IMG/VR virus record: IMGVR_UViG_3300040806_001057
Location: 1 to 64,000 of that record
Strand: one strand, 5' to 3'
Length of the DNA stretch: 64,000 nucleotides
Origin: a virus
Shown here: positions 1-9,379 of the stretch, one piece after another
Numbering within the stretch: the first letter of the stretch is position 1
Layout of the letters: every line of letters begins with the position of its first letter
Notes under the pieces: model-generated
The model's database searches: none
The model's input: the letters and a program-made list of their open reading frames with translations, nothing else
Told to the model about the DNA's origin: nothing
Made by a program: the position numbers and the translations under genes

Positions 1-28
1 CGATCATTGGATTACAAAAGATTATAAA

Positions 29-745
29 ATGAGTATTGTACACAAACTCATACGTATGAAAACTTTTAGTATTTTTACAGACTTACTAAAAACAGAAAAA
101 GTTTGCAGCAAGCCAACTCGTCCTAACTTGGCCAAGTTTCATTATGATATCAAGTTTGATAATCCTGATAACGAGTTTGATATTGAATACGATTATGATG
201 ACTTTGATTATAATATTATCAAGCCAGGCATTAGTAACTTTGCTGATAGTTTGGTAAATGAGATTTGGCCATTTTTAAGAATAGTATGGCGCACAAAAGG
301 TGCATATAAACTACATTTAAAGTTCCGCAAAGAATGGGAATATGAAGAATGGGGAGAGCGTAATGCTGCTCCATTGGATGCTGACTATATATTTGAAATA
401 ACAGATGATGGCAAATGGACTGCTGACTTTAAATGGAAATATCAACAAGACGAATACAGTGATTGGGAAGACAAGTACTGGATTGAAAATGGTGCAATGC
501 AAATGAGTCCAGATCCTTCGAGCCCTGTTTGGAGTATTATGGATTTCACCCGAGATAATAGCAATGCAGTTATTAGAGCACGTAAACTTGCATGGAAAGG
601 TGATGCAGAGAAAAAGTCTAAAGATCCTTATAATGCTTATGATTTTAAAAAGTTTAAGCAAGACGAAAAAGACTTTATAAGTGTACGTAATATAGACTTT
701 AGTTTTGAATATGAATGGCAGGGCAAAGGAGACTGGAGTGAGTAA
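29..745 (+). CDS. Hypothetical acidic protein
   Basis: I do not recognise this 238-residue protein. It is rich in Asp, Glu, Trp and Tyr, with a very acidic stretch around residues 45-62 and no membrane segment or signal peptide. The ATG at 29 is the first possible start; an in-frame ATG at 58 is an alternative, and no strong ribosome-binding site favours either. Its 3' end overlaps the GTG start of the radical SAM gene at 738 by 8 bases, so it is probably the upstream member of the radical SAM/SGNH operon. Being first in the window, its own promoter is not visible. Confidence 0.7.
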   Translation: MSIVHKLIRMKTFSIFTDLLKTEKVCSKPTRPNLAKFHYDIKFDNPDNEFDIEYDYDDFDYNIIKPGISNFADSLVNEIWPFLRIVWRTKGAYKLHLKFRKEWEYEEWGERNAAPLDADYIFEITDDGKWTADFKWKYQQDEYSDWEDKYWIENGAMQMSPDPSSPVWSIMDFTRDNSNAVIRARKLAWKGDAEKKSKDPYNAYDFKKFKQDEKDFISVRNIDFSFEYEWQGKGDWSE

Positions 746-1946
746 TACATATTGCGTATACCCGTTTATAAACGTACACACTAACACCGATGGTAGATGT
801 AAACTATGCTGCCATGTGTACAGTGAAGACTATATTCAAGTAGATGGCAAAGATGCTGTACTAGGTAAAACTGACTGGTGGAACATTTGGAACGGGCAAT
901 ACATGCTGGATGTTCGTGCAAAGATGCTGGCCGGTGGCAAAGTTAAAGAATGCAATCGCTGCTACGAACACGAAGAAAAAGGTTTAGAAAGCAGCAGACA
1001 ATGGGCCAACAAAACATATCGTGCATCTGTAACACACGGCAACCCTACACACTTAGAACTACGATTGGGCAACCATTGTAACCTAAAATGCAATAGTTGT
1101 TGGAGTGTGAGCAGTGATCAGATTTACAAAGAACGTAAGAAGATACTTGCTAAAGAGTCTGTACCTAAGTGGTTAGATGACCAATGGCAACACGAGATTA
1201 AAAGTGTAGAGGAACACGATTGGGCATGGTACGAGACTCAGGAGTTTCGTGACTTTGTAGATCAAGTTGCACCTACATTAGAACGACTGTACATGACAGG
1301 TGGTGAGCCTACACTGATACAAGCAAATCAGTATGTATTGGACAAACTAGTAGAAGCTGGTAATACAAAATGTCATGTAGCATGGACAACCAATATGACT
1401 ACATGGCCAGAAGGGTTTTATGACAAACTAGATTTTTTTGACACTAGTGAAATACAGATGAGCATCGACGGTTATGGTGATCATAACATGTACATACGCT
1501 ATCCAACTGATTGGAACAAGGTAGAAGAAAACTTTGACAAAGCAATGCGGTTGCCTGAAAAAGTACAACTAAAGATTTACTTTGTGTATCAAGCATGGAA
1601 TGTGTTTGATGTTGACAAACTAATACGTTGGCTAGAACAAAAGCAAACAAGGCGTGTGGACTTTGTTCCTATTTTCTTAGAACATCCTGATCAACTGCAC
1701 AGTTGTGTATGGCCTAGAGAACTACAGCATAATATCATTGGAAAACTAATGATGCTGGATACAAAGCTACACCAAGATGCTGTTCAAAGAATCATTAACT
1801 ACACACAGAATACTAATAAATATTCAGCAGAGAACCTCATGAGAATGAAACAGTTCATTAGTATCAATGATAGATATCGCAAGTATAAGTTTGCAGATAT
1901 TTTTCCATTACTAAATGACATATTGGAAACAGAATGCAAGAAATAA
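738..1946 (+). CDS. Radical SAM protein, twitch/SPASM-like (1)
   Basis: Radical SAM enzyme, about 402 residues. The CNLKCNSC motif (CX3CX2C) that binds the 4Fe-4S cluster lies near residue 116 and is followed by a GGEPT motif for S-adenosylmethionine binding near residue 190. A Cys-rich N-terminal segment with CKLCC and a later CNRCYEHE resembles 'twitch' auxiliary cluster motifs, placed here before the core domain. GTG at 738 is preferred because AGGAG at 726-730 sits correctly before it; an ATG at 705 in the same frame would lie inside the preceding gene. The substrate is unknown; related proteins modify peptides or glycans. It forms an operon with two similar enzymes and SGNH-like proteins downstream. 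Confidence 0.85.
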   Translation: MSNTYCVYPFINVHTNTDGRCKLCCHVYSEDYIQVDGKDAVLGKTDWWNIWNGQYMLDVRAKMLAGGKVKECNRCYEHEEKGLESSRQWANKTYRASVTHGNPTHLELRLGNHCNLKCNSCWSVSSDQIYKERKKILAKESVPKWLDDQWQHEIKSVEEHDWAWYETQEFRDFVDQVAPTLERLYMTGGEPTLIQANQYVLDKLVEAGNTKCHVAWTTNMTTWPEGFYDKLDFFDTSEIQMSIDGYGDHNMYIRYPTDWNKVEENFDKAMRLPEKVQLKIYFVYQAWNVFDVDKLIRWLEQKQTRRVDFVPIFLEHPDQLHSCVWPRELQHNIIGKLMMLDTKLHQDAVQRIINYTQNTNKYSAENLMRMKQFISINDRYRKYKFADIFPLLNDILETECKK

Positions 1947-2926
1947 AAGCTATTTTACCAGCTAAAGACAAATGGGTAAGCCTAGTATGGCAAGTCAACG
2001 ATTGGTGCAACTTTCGTTGTACATATTGCAGCGAATGGAACTGGGCAGGACGTAATAAAAACGATACAGATATTCCGTTGATTGTTGATACACTTGAGCG
2101 TATTATGTTACATTATAAAGCCAAAGGTTACAAGTATTTTAAACTGTATCTCAGCGGAGGCGAACCTACATTTTGGAAGGCACTTATTCCTGTTGTAGAA
2201 AAGTTTAGAGAACATGCAGAATGGCCTGGCAGTTGTGTAGGTATCAACACCAACTTTAGTAAGCCACTAAGCTGGTGGAAGGATCATCATCACTTGTTTG
2301 AAGATGTTGTTGCTAGTTATCATGCAGAATGGAGCAAAGACGACAAGTACATGGATGTTTACAAGTTCTTACAAGATAAGAAAAACTATTTGTGTAGTCG
2401 TATTATGATGCATCACGATCATTTTGAACAGTGTATGGCATTTGGCGACAGAATAAAAAATGAGTGTGACAACTATATGATTGAGTATGCACCAGTCTAT
2501 GACGAGTTACGTCCTAGCACAGATCCGTATCATTATGACGAACCGTGGCAGATGGAGTTTTTTCAAACTAATAGTACAGTACAACAGCAGAGTATTCCTA
2601 TAAAAAAAGATCCTAGTTATGCTTGGGCAAAAGTACAATACGAAGATGATACTATAGAACCTATTGATACAAACGGCATCATTACAAACGGTAAAAACTT
2701 CTTTAAAGGTTGGTTGTGCAATATACACGAAAGTTTGCACATTCATCCTAATGGTAAAATACAACAAGCAAGTTGTGGAGTAGGACCAGTTGTTGGAAAT
2801 ATTGTACAAGGCGAGTTTAATACTACAATGAGTGAAGGAGTGTGGTGTCCTAAATCACATTGTCATTGTGCAGCAGACTTTAATATTAGTAAAGCAAGGC
2901 CAGAATATGCAAAACAAATTAGATAA
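1934..2926 (+). CDS. Radical SAM protein, SPASM-like (2)
   Basis: Second radical SAM enzyme, 330 residues. It has the cluster motif CNFRCTYC near residue 25 and an SGGEPTFW motif near residue 76. The C-terminal part contains several Cys (around GWLCNIHES, QASCG and CPKSHCHC) consistent with an auxiliary Fe-S cluster domain of the SPASM/twitch type. The start overlaps the end of the previous gene by 13 bases, indicating translational coupling. It differs clearly in sequence from its two radical SAM neighbours, so it is probably not a recent duplicate. The substrate is unknown. Confidence 0.85.
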   Translation: MQEIKAILPAKDKWVSLVWQVNDWCNFRCTYCSEWNWAGRNKNDTDIPLIVDTLERIMLHYKAKGYKYFKLYLSGGEPTFWKALIPVVEKFREHAEWPGSCVGINTNFSKPLSWWKDHHHLFEDVVASYHAEWSKDDKYMDVYKFLQDKKNYLCSRIMMHHDHFEQCMAFGDRIKNECDNYMIEYAPVYDELRPSTDPYHYDEPWQMEFFQTNSTVQQQSIPIKKDPSYAWAKVQYEDDTIEPIDTNGIITNGKNFFKGWLCNIHESLHIHPNGKIQQASCGVGPVVGNIVQGEFNTTMSEGVWCPKSHCHCAADFNISKARPEYAKQIR

Positions 2927-4244
2927 ACTACCAAAAAACTTTTGTTACTTTAGTATGCAAGGATACAGCACACATTCGCATGGACGTACTAGACCATGTT
3001 GTTTTAGTAGAGTAGAAACTAATGCATACATGCCAGGTGTTGATGTAGATTCAGTTCCTTATTGGAAGGAACATCATAACTGGAATAGTCCTGATCTTGA
3101 AGATTTTATCAACGATCCAAAAGCCAAAGAAATACGCAAGCAACTACTAAATGACGAAGTTCCAGACGGATGTCGTAGTTGTTTCGAACTTGAAGATCAA
3201 GGCATACGCAGTTTTAGACAAACATGGAATGAAATATACGAAGATCAAATAGACACAACTTTAAAGCATGTTGATAATGAAGGACATTTAGATGCACAGG
3301 CTGTTACGTACTTGGATATCAGTTTGGGAAATATTTGTAACCTAAAGTGTAGAAGTTGCAATCCGTGGGCAAGTCATCGATGGATAGAAGAAGGACCTAC
3401 AGTGCCACACACTGATTGGGATGACACAGCATATATGATTGCCAAAATGAGCAGTGACAAGCCTTGGTTTATTAAAGCATTTGCTGAAGGATTTTTTGAT
3501 GAAGTACTGCCTAATGTAAAAGTTATTAACTTTATTGGTGGCGAACCGTTAGTGGTTGAAGAACATTATGCTTGGTTAGAACACATAGTAGACCAAGGTT
3601 GGAGTAAGGATATTGAGCTCCATTATAATACTAATGGTACAACTATACCCGATAGACTATTAGCTATCTGGGATAAGTTTAAAGGTGTTATATTAAGTTT
3701 GAGTATAGATGCTATAGGTGATCTTGCATACTATGTTAGACATCCTACCAAATGGAAAATAATAGAAAAGAATACAAAAAAACTAGCAGAGTTTAGTCGC
3801 ACACGCAAAGGTGTTCTTGTGCATACACACGTTACACTTAGTTTGCTAAACTTGCATGACTTGCCCAACTTGTTGGATTGGTGCAAACACCAATATGATA
3901 CGTGGCACTATGAATGGGATTGGGGCAACTATGGTTATCAAAACTGTCTGCCGCATTTTAACATTGTAGATTTTCCACGTCACTTGAATATACGAAACTT
4001 ACCCGAAGATCGCAAAGTGTTGATGAACAAAATGTTGGAAGAGCAACATCTCAAATACAAAAATGCCAAGTTGCCGGATTGGGAGCAGTGGGCAGTTGAA
4101 AACATTATCAACTTAAAAAATATTCTAAATCAGCCACAAGATGAAACAGACTGGAAACACTTTATTGATAATACCAATGCTAGTGACAAGTTTAGAAAAC
4201 TCGACATTGTTGAATATATTCCGTGGATGGAGAAATATTTTTGA
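2907..4244 (+). CDS. Radical SAM protein, twitch/SPASM-like (3)
   Basis: Third consecutive radical SAM enzyme, about 445 residues. CNLKCRSC (CX3CX2C) lies near residue 146 and GGEPL near residue 213. The N-terminus, with paired Cys in RPCCFSRVE and a later CRSCFELE, matches the layout of the first radical SAM protein (738-1946), so these two are paralogs. ATG at 2907 is chosen because its sequence (MQNKLDKLPKNFCYF) aligns with the start of that paralog; an ATG at 2832 would lie deep inside the upstream gene. It overlaps the upstream gene by 20 bases and the downstream TTG start by 4 bases. Confidence 0.85.
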   Translation: MQNKLDKLPKNFCYFSMQGYSTHSHGRTRPCCFSRVETNAYMPGVDVDSVPYWKEHHNWNSPDLEDFINDPKAKEIRKQLLNDEVPDGCRSCFELEDQGIRSFRQTWNEIYEDQIDTTLKHVDNEGHLDAQAVTYLDISLGNICNLKCRSCNPWASHRWIEEGPTVPHTDWDDTAYMIAKMSSDKPWFIKAFAEGFFDEVLPNVKVINFIGGEPLVVEEHYAWLEHIVDQGWSKDIELHYNTNGTTIPDRLLAIWDKFKGVILSLSIDAIGDLAYYVRHPTKWKIIEKNTKKLAEFSRTRKGVLVHTHVTLSLLNLHDLPNLLDWCKHQYDTWHYEWDWGNYGYQNCLPHFNIVDFPRHLNIRNLPEDRKVLMNKMLEEQHLKYKNAKLPDWEQWAVENIINLKNILNQPQDETDWKHFIDNTNASDKFRKLDIVEYIPWMEKYF

Positions 4245-4831
4245 AACTAGTAAGTTTTGGCGATGAACTAACTATAACTAAAAATAACCATGTTGACTTG
4301 TTGGCAAAGCAACTGGGCATGTCTGTGGTGAACAAAGGACTGGAAGATACCAGCAATGAAAGAATATTCAACGATGTTGTAAAGTTTATATGTGAAAACA
4401 ACACAAGTGAATATTTTTTTTTAATAGGCTGGACATCGCAGGCAAGGCAAGATATATTCTGGAAGGATGAATACTTTACGTATCGTCCTGACAAACGTGT
4501 GTACAATGATAACACTATTAATGGAATGCACAGAGGAGATGAAATATTATTCAATCCTATATTAAATTCTGGACAATGGGCTACTATGGCATTGTCCTTA
4601 CAACAAACATTTGAGTTTCATGATTGTAAATATTTTATGTACAATACACAAGATTGTATTCATATTAGTGATTACAATGCAAAAAATATTAAAAGTTTAA
4701 AAACAACAAACTATCATAATCCGTTGAATAAAAGCAGTAGTATGAAATACTATTTAGAACAACAAAGTTTACAATCGCACACTTGGGCAGATTTTCTTTA
4801 TCGTAAAATAAATGCAGGAGGTGTGCTTTGA
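4241..4831 (+). CDS. SGNH/GDSL-like protein (1)
   Basis: A protein of about 196 residues resembling SGNH-type hydrolases: the N-terminal SFGDE corresponds to the block I GDS region and NKGLEDTSNERIF to the Gly/Asn-containing block. The nucleophile Ser is not in the usual GDS form, so catalytic activity is uncertain. TTG at 4241 is preferred because GGAG at 4229-4232 is 8 bases upstream and the TTG shares bases with the TGA stop of the radical SAM gene (TTGA overlap). A longer reading from ATG 4223 is possible. It is followed immediately by a second, more canonical member of the family. Confidence 0.6.
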   Translation: MKLVSFGDELTITKNNHVDLLAKQLGMSVVNKGLEDTSNERIFNDVVKFICENNTSEYFFLIGWTSQARQDIFWKDEYFTYRPDKRVYNDNTINGMHRGDEILFNPILNSGQWATMALSLQQTFEFHDCKYFMYNTQDCIHISDYNAKNIKSLKTTNYHNPLNKSSSMKYYLEQQSLQSHTWADFLYRKINAGGVL

Positions 4832-5559
4832 AATATCTAGTTGCATTTGGATGTAGTCATACCAATGGCAGCATGTTAGACGGAAAAAACAGTGCCAGTG
4901 AATACAATGTGCGCAACGGGTTTCCAGCTATGCTTGCAAAGCGTCATGGATATGAGCTGATTAATATAAGCAAACCCGGTGGCAGCAATCAACACATATT
5001 TCGTACAGTATTAGACTTTGTAAATAATCATATGGAAGACCAATATGATTATTTGTTTTTAATAAACTGGTCGGGTGCTAATAGAATAGAACTACGCTAT
5101 CCTGAAAAGAATGATCTACACAACTATGTACATTATGGAGATCATCTTGACTTTAAAAGTGTTCCATTTACTGTAGGTATTAAACCTAGTATCTATACAT
5201 ATAAACCTATTGTGCATTTAATCAAATACATTCCTTATTTGTTTGATGACAATATGATGTTTGATAAATGGGCAACTTATGCTTACAGTTTGCAATGTAT
5301 TCTAAAGAAAAATAATATACAATATCTAATGAGCAACACATGTGAAGGACTAAAATCAACAGAATACAATGCTAATGTTATAAACAAGTTGGATACATTA
5401 CACTATCCACATATCAGCAGCGAAAAAGATGCAATGGTTACATGGTTGTTGAATCAAGGTGTTAAAAAAACACCTTGTTGGCATTTTAGAGAAGATGGAC
5501 ATGCATTGTGGGCAGATAGATTAGAAACATATCTCAAGGAGCTAGGGTATGTTGAATAG
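4828..5559 (+). CDS. SGNH/GDSL-like hydrolase family protein (2)
   Basis: 243 residues. The N-terminal FGCSHTNGS motif is the block I nucleophile motif in the GCSHT form seen in many marine phages. KPGGSNQHI carries the Gly and Asn of blocks II/III, and a C-terminal HALWADRL holds a candidate Asp/His pair. These features fit an SGNH-fold esterase or O-acyl hydrolase. TTG at 4828 is supported by AGGAGG at 4816-4821 and by the TTGA overlap with the preceding stop. Its place beside radical SAM enzymes suggests a role in building or trimming a modified glycan or peptide, but the substrate is unknown. Confidence 0.7.
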   Translation: MKYLVAFGCSHTNGSMLDGKNSASEYNVRNGFPAMLAKRHGYELINISKPGGSNQHIFRTVLDFVNNHMEDQYDYLFLINWSGANRIELRYPEKNDLHNYVHYGDHLDFKSVPFTVGIKPSIYTYKPIVHLIKYIPYLFDDNMMFDKWATYAYSLQCILKKNNIQYLMSNTCEGLKSTEYNANVINKLDTLHYPHISSEKDAMVTWLLNQGVKKTPCWHFREDGHALWADRLETYLKELGYVE

Positions 5560-6538
5560 AAATATAGTAAGCAAAAACTTTAGATATCGTAGTAATGAGT
5601 TTAACTTTCGATTGGGCTTTCCTGAAGAAAAAACTGTAAAAATAGGATCATTATACACTCGTATTGATTATTGGAAAAATGTTTACTTCAATCTCTTAAA
5701 ACTCAAACCATTTGATAATATAATGTTCTATATGAATCAAAGTGGATTTGATACATTTGCAATGATATTGGCTGCTACCGAACTTGATTTAAACATAGTT
5801 TCATCAAATCCTGATTTACTAATACACACACTTCCTGATACAACACTAGATACCAAAGGATTTAATAAGCATCGAAACTATAGTTATCATGATTTGTCAG
5901 ATCATAAGTTTGACAGTGTTGTAGAATATACACAAACAGGAACTTCAACAATACTAGGTAAGACAAAAATACCAACAATAACTATACACGGAAATGTTCT
6001 GCACACAAAATATGATATTCAACCTGAGCTAATTATAGACTTTATGCTGCCGGCATTGATGAATGATGCTGTTGAAACACACACCTGCCTAGGATTCAAT
6101 GATGTCGTCGAAGGTATGCATCGGATATTAAAAGTTGTGCAAATGCAAGGCATCAACTGTGTTCTTGTGCCATCTATTGAAACTTGCTATAGTTTTGTTG
6201 AAGTAGCATTGTTAAAAAGTATTAACATTAATAACTTGCGCATCAACTGTTGGGACAATGGCCTTATAACACCTGTTGTTAATCCTGAAACTATCAACTA
6301 CAACGATCTCGATGACTTGCCCAGTAAATATCGCATCAAAGGAAAAATATTAAGAGATGTCACCGAAGATAAAATATATTTTCAGTTTGTAAAGCCTGTT
6401 GATAAAAGTATAGCCAAAATAAAAGTTTCTGCTATGAATGCCGAAGTCAAACGTAGAACAGGAAAAAAAATAAGCAAGTGGGCATATGCACAAGGGCCCG
6501 ATGACGAAACATTAATTTTGTTTAGGAATCTAGAATGA
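5549..6538 (+). CDS. Hypothetical protein, weakly adenylate-forming-enzyme-like
   Basis: 329 residues with no confident family. Several stretches recall the N-terminal domain of ANL (acyl/aryl-CoA synthetase) enzymes: a membrane-free FAMILAATELDLNIV helix, a degenerate Thr/Gly-rich loop TQTGTSTILGKTK where ANL enzymes carry TSGTTGxPK, and a following HGN segment. The family's usual length is above 500 residues, so this would be shortened and its phosphate-binding loop altered. It overlaps SGNH-like genes on both sides and clearly belongs to the same operon. The resemblance is my inference by eye; structure prediction would decide. Confidence 0.6.
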   Translation: MLNRNIVSKNFRYRSNEFNFRLGFPEEKTVKIGSLYTRIDYWKNVYFNLLKLKPFDNIMFYMNQSGFDTFAMILAATELDLNIVSSNPDLLIHTLPDTTLDTKGFNKHRNYSYHDLSDHKFDSVVEYTQTGTSTILGKTKIPTITIHGNVLHTKYDIQPELIIDFMLPALMNDAVETHTCLGFNDVVEGMHRILKVVQMQGINCVLVPSIETCYSFVEVALLKSININNLRINCWDNGLITPVVNPETINYNDLDDLPSKYRIKGKILRDVTEDKIYFQFVKPVDKSIAKIKVSAMNAEVKRRTGKKISKWAYAQGPDDETLILFRNLE

Positions 6539-7338
6539 TTAAAATAATCTACAATGACGGATGTAGTTTAGGTGCCGGCGCAGAACACAAGAGTTGGGAA
6601 ATGTTGCCCGAAGGTGAGGAAATCTGTGATAGTACTTGGACAGATATTATTAAAACCAAATATTACCCAAATGCTAAAAAAATAACCAAAGCCACAACTG
6701 GCTCAAGCAATCGAGGCATACGCAGACGAACTATACACAATGTACTAGAACTATTAGAAACATACAAATCTGATGAAATACTAGTGTTTATAATGTGGAC
6801 TAGTTTTTATAGACGAGAGTTTTTATTATCTAATCCTAAACTTGACAGAGGAAATAAGTATTTTACACTATTACCCAGTGACACTGCTAGAGGATTAAAA
6901 TCTCCTACAGGAAAACTAGTAAACAGTGACGAACGTAGAACTATATTAAAAGACAATCATTTAGATATAATTGCTGATGAAATCTATACACATCATAACA
7001 AGCCTCTAAATCACTTATATGAATCATTAGCAGATGTTGAAGCAACTAATATGTTTTTAAAGTTGCATAGTATAAGAAGTGTACAATGTTTTGGATTTGG
7101 ATCTGATGTCAACCCTAATCTAGTATTAGATTTAGATGACGTATACACAAACTCAATAGTTAAACGAGTATTAAAATATAATATATATTATATTCCTACT
7201 TCACCTCCTCAAGGATTTTATGAGTACTCTGTTGGACAGCATTTCGAACTTGGCCCTGGTTTACATCCTTTGGAATCAGCACATAGAGCTTGGGCTAATA
7301 TTATTCCAAGACATTTTAGGTTGACACCTGAAAAGTAG
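6535..7338 (+). CDS. SGNH/GDSL-like protein (3)
   Basis: 267 residues. NDGCSLGAG near the N-terminus matches the GCS nucleophile motif of the neighbouring SGNH proteins, TTGSSNRGIRR carries the Gly/Asn block, and VFIMWTS is the following hydrophobic strand seen in all the paralogs (LIGWTS, LINWSG). Near the C-terminus GLHPLESAHRAWA supplies a His. The start overlaps the previous stop by 4 bases (ATGA). It is the last gene of the island; the sigma-70-like promoter for the DNA ligase begins inside its final codons. Confidence 0.65.
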   Translation: MIKIIYNDGCSLGAGAEHKSWEMLPEGEEICDSTWTDIIKTKYYPNAKKITKATTGSSNRGIRRRTIHNVLELLETYKSDEILVFIMWTSFYRREFLLSNPKLDRGNKYFTLLPSDTARGLKSPTGKLVNSDERRTILKDNHLDIIADEIYTHHNKPLNHLYESLADVEATNMFLKLHSIRSVQCFGFGSDVNPNLVLDLDDVYTNSIVKRVLKYNIYYIPTSPPQGFYEYSVGQHFELGPGLHPLESAHRAWANIIPRHFRLTPEK

Positions 7339-7349
7339 TATGCTATATT
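7321..7349 (+). promoter_or_regulatory. Sigma-70-like early promoter (ligase)
   Basis: TTGACA at 7321-7326 and TATATT at 7344-7349 are separated by exactly 17 bases. It lies just before the DNA ligase gene and overlaps the 3' end of the preceding gene. It matches the spacing and form of five other sites in this window. Confidence 0.75.
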
Positions 7350-7375
7350 GGTAATATAAACAAGAGGGCAATGTT

Positions 7376-8695
7376 ATGAGAACACAACCACAAGATGTAA
7401 TCAAAAAACTTGAAGCAGACAACAGTCGCCTTGCTAAAGAAGCAGTATTGCTAGAAGCAATGGAAGAAGGACTAGACGAGTTCTTTGAAGGTGTACGCAT
7501 GGCACTCGATGCTCTTGTTACTTTTGGTGTTAAGCAAGTACCTGAGCGTTCAGACATACTAACCGGACAAGGTCTTTCGTGGCCAGTGTTCAAAGAGCTT
7601 GCTGACAAACTTGCTAATCGTGAACTAACAGGACATGCGGCACGTGATGCTATTGAACTTGCAATGGGCATTGCTACCACAGAACAGTGGAATGGGTTTT
7701 ATCGTCGTATCTTAATCAAAGATTTACGATGCGGAATGAGCGAAAAGACTGTTAACAAAGTTGCTAAACAGTTTCCACAATATGCTGTTCCTGTATTTAC
7801 TTGCGCTCTTGCTCATGATAGTGCCAAGCACGAAAAGAAGATGACTGGTGTAAAGCAGATTGAAATCAAACTGGATGGCGTGCGTGTTATCACAATCATT
7901 CGTGGCAACAAAGTAGAAATGTTTAGTCGTAACGGAAAACAGTTTCACAACTTTGGACATATTATCAAAGAACTGGAAACAGTACTAAAAACTAATCCTG
8001 CACCTTATGACTTGATGTTGGATGGAGAAGTAATGAGTGCTAACTTCCAAGACCTTATGAAGCAAGTACATCGCAAGGAAAGTGTAGAAGCAAACGATGC
8101 TGTATTGCATTTGTTTGACTTAGCACCTCTAGCAGATTTTCAAAACGGTGGCTGGACAAAACCACAAGCATTTAGAAGTGCCGCAGTTAAAGCATGGGTA
8201 AACCAGCATACAGATATCTTACAGCACGTTACAGCGTTGGATTGGGAAGAAGTTAACCTAGACACACCAAAAGGTGAAGCTCGCTTTGTAGAGCTTAATA
8301 AGGCGGCTGTAGACGGGGGATACGAAGGTGTAATGATCAAAGACGTTGATGCACCATATGAATGTAAGCGTACACACGCTTGGCTCAAAGCCAAGCCTTT
8401 TATTGAAGTAACATTGGAGGTAGTAGATGTCGAAGAAGGAACAGGACGAAACAAAGGACGCCTTGGAGCGTTGGTATGCGCTGGAGAAGACGATGGACGA
8501 ATGGTCCAAGTCAACTGCGGAAGTGGGTTTAGTGACGCTAATCGTGATGATTTTTGGAATAGCCGTAGCAGTCTTATTGGCCAGCTTGTAGAAGTAAGAG
8601 CAGACGCTCTTACACAAAATCAAGACGGCACATACAGTTTGCGCTTCCCACGCTTTAAAACATTCCGTGGATTCGAAGTCGGCGAAAAATTATGA
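7376..8695 (+). CDS. lig: ATP-dependent DNA ligase
   Basis: Seals nicks in DNA during replication and repair using ATP, corresponding to T4 gp30. The 439-residue protein has the nucleotidyltransferase motif KLDGVR near residue 165 (the Lys is the site of AMP attachment), a LDGEV motif near 217, EGVMIKD near 317 and the WLKAK motif near 337. The C-terminal OB-fold region follows. Length is close to T4 ligase (487). It stands behind a good early promoter, in keeping with an early DNA-metabolism gene. ATG 7376 follows a weak purine-rich site (GAGGG). Confidence 0.93.
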   Translation: MRTQPQDVIKKLEADNSRLAKEAVLLEAMEEGLDEFFEGVRMALDALVTFGVKQVPERSDILTGQGLSWPVFKELADKLANRELTGHAARDAIELAMGIATTEQWNGFYRRILIKDLRCGMSEKTVNKVAKQFPQYAVPVFTCALAHDSAKHEKKMTGVKQIEIKLDGVRVITIIRGNKVEMFSRNGKQFHNFGHIIKELETVLKTNPAPYDLMLDGEVMSANFQDLMKQVHRKESVEANDAVLHLFDLAPLADFQNGGWTKPQAFRSAAVKAWVNQHTDILQHVTALDWEEVNLDTPKGEARFVELNKAAVDGGYEGVMIKDVDAPYECKRTHAWLKAKPFIEVTLEVVDVEEGTGRNKGRLGALVCAGEDDGRMVQVNCGSGFSDANRDDFWNSRSSLIGQLVEVRADALTQNQDGTYSLRFPRFKTFRGFEVGEKL

Positions 8696-8711
8696 TAAAG
8701 GAGAACGAACA

Positions 8712-8936
8712 ATGGCATATGTAACAGTTGATGTAGAGTTAAACGAGTTCAATGACGAAGAGATTGTATACGAACTTAAAGCCCGCGGATATTACGTGCA
8801 GAAAGAATCATTCGAATTTAACAAACTAGACAAGTATGATCTTGATTTCATGCTAGACTTGGTTGACAAGAACAACACAGACTTGTATACTAATAGAGTA
8901 AGAGATAAACTTTATAACCTAAGGCACGGATTATGA
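8712..8936 (+). CDS. Small hypothetical protein
   Basis: 74 residues, acidic, unrecognised. ATG 8712 is chosen because AAGGAG at 8699-8704 lies 7 bases upstream; a longer reading would run back into the ligase gene. It contains an EIVYELKARGYYV segment often seen in small phage proteins of unknown role. The stop overlaps the next gene's ATG by 4 bases (ATGA). Confidence 0.7.
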   Translation: MAYVTVDVELNEFNDEEIVYELKARGYYVQKESFEFNKLDKYDLDFMLDLVDKNNTDLYTNRVRDKLYNLRHGL

Positions 8937-9379
8937 ACATACAACACGAACCACTGTTTGATACAGCAAAGGTAGAAAAGATTTACTCAGAAAAAGATGG
9001 TGTAGATGTAAAGTACGTTTGTACCTCTGCTACTAACGAACATGCCGCACAGGCCGCTGACATCTTCTATCGTGAGATACCGCATCCAGAATTTGGCAAT
9101 CGTTACTTTGGTATATTCCGCGCTACTGGGTATGGTGCTGCGTTAGAGCCTCAAATCATGATCACAAATGCTGATGTTGTAGAGTCATTTGTGTTTGGTA
9201 TGATTGAAGGTCCTAATGGTTGGGAGTATTCACAGCATAGACATGACTATCGTATTGTAGGCGATTGTGCCGTTGATGGCGGTCGATCATACTTTAAACG
9301 TGCGGGTGATTTGAGTGTGCCTACTAAGTTTATGAAAATTGTTAATGGTGAGTTTGTAGATGAAAAGCAAGATCTCTAA
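8933..9379 (+). CDS. Hypothetical protein
   Basis: 148 residues, unrecognised, soluble, with no membrane segment. It is mixed alpha/beta in character with many aromatic residues in the middle (NRYFGIFRATGYG). It overlaps the preceding small gene by 4 bases and is probably co-transcribed with the ligase from the 7321 promoter. Confidence 0.7.
   Translation: MNIQHEPLFDTAKVEKIYSEKDGVDVKYVCTSATNEHAAQAADIFYREIPHPEFGNRYFGIFRATGYGAALEPQIMITNADVVESFVFGMIEGPNGWEYSQHRHDYRIVGDCAVDGGRSYFKRAGDLSVPTKFMKIVNGEFVDEKQDL

Noticed and set aside
317-787. Long open frames on the minus strand opposite genes (for example 317-787, 7276-7680, 38816-39247)
   Set aside because: They lie opposite well-supported genes, lack ribosome-binding sites and show biased composition typical of reverse-frame shadows.
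1814-1822. AATAAATAT as a late promoter inside a radical SAM gene
   Set aside because: It lies mid-gene with no start codon downstream in reach; probably chance in AT-rich coding sequence.
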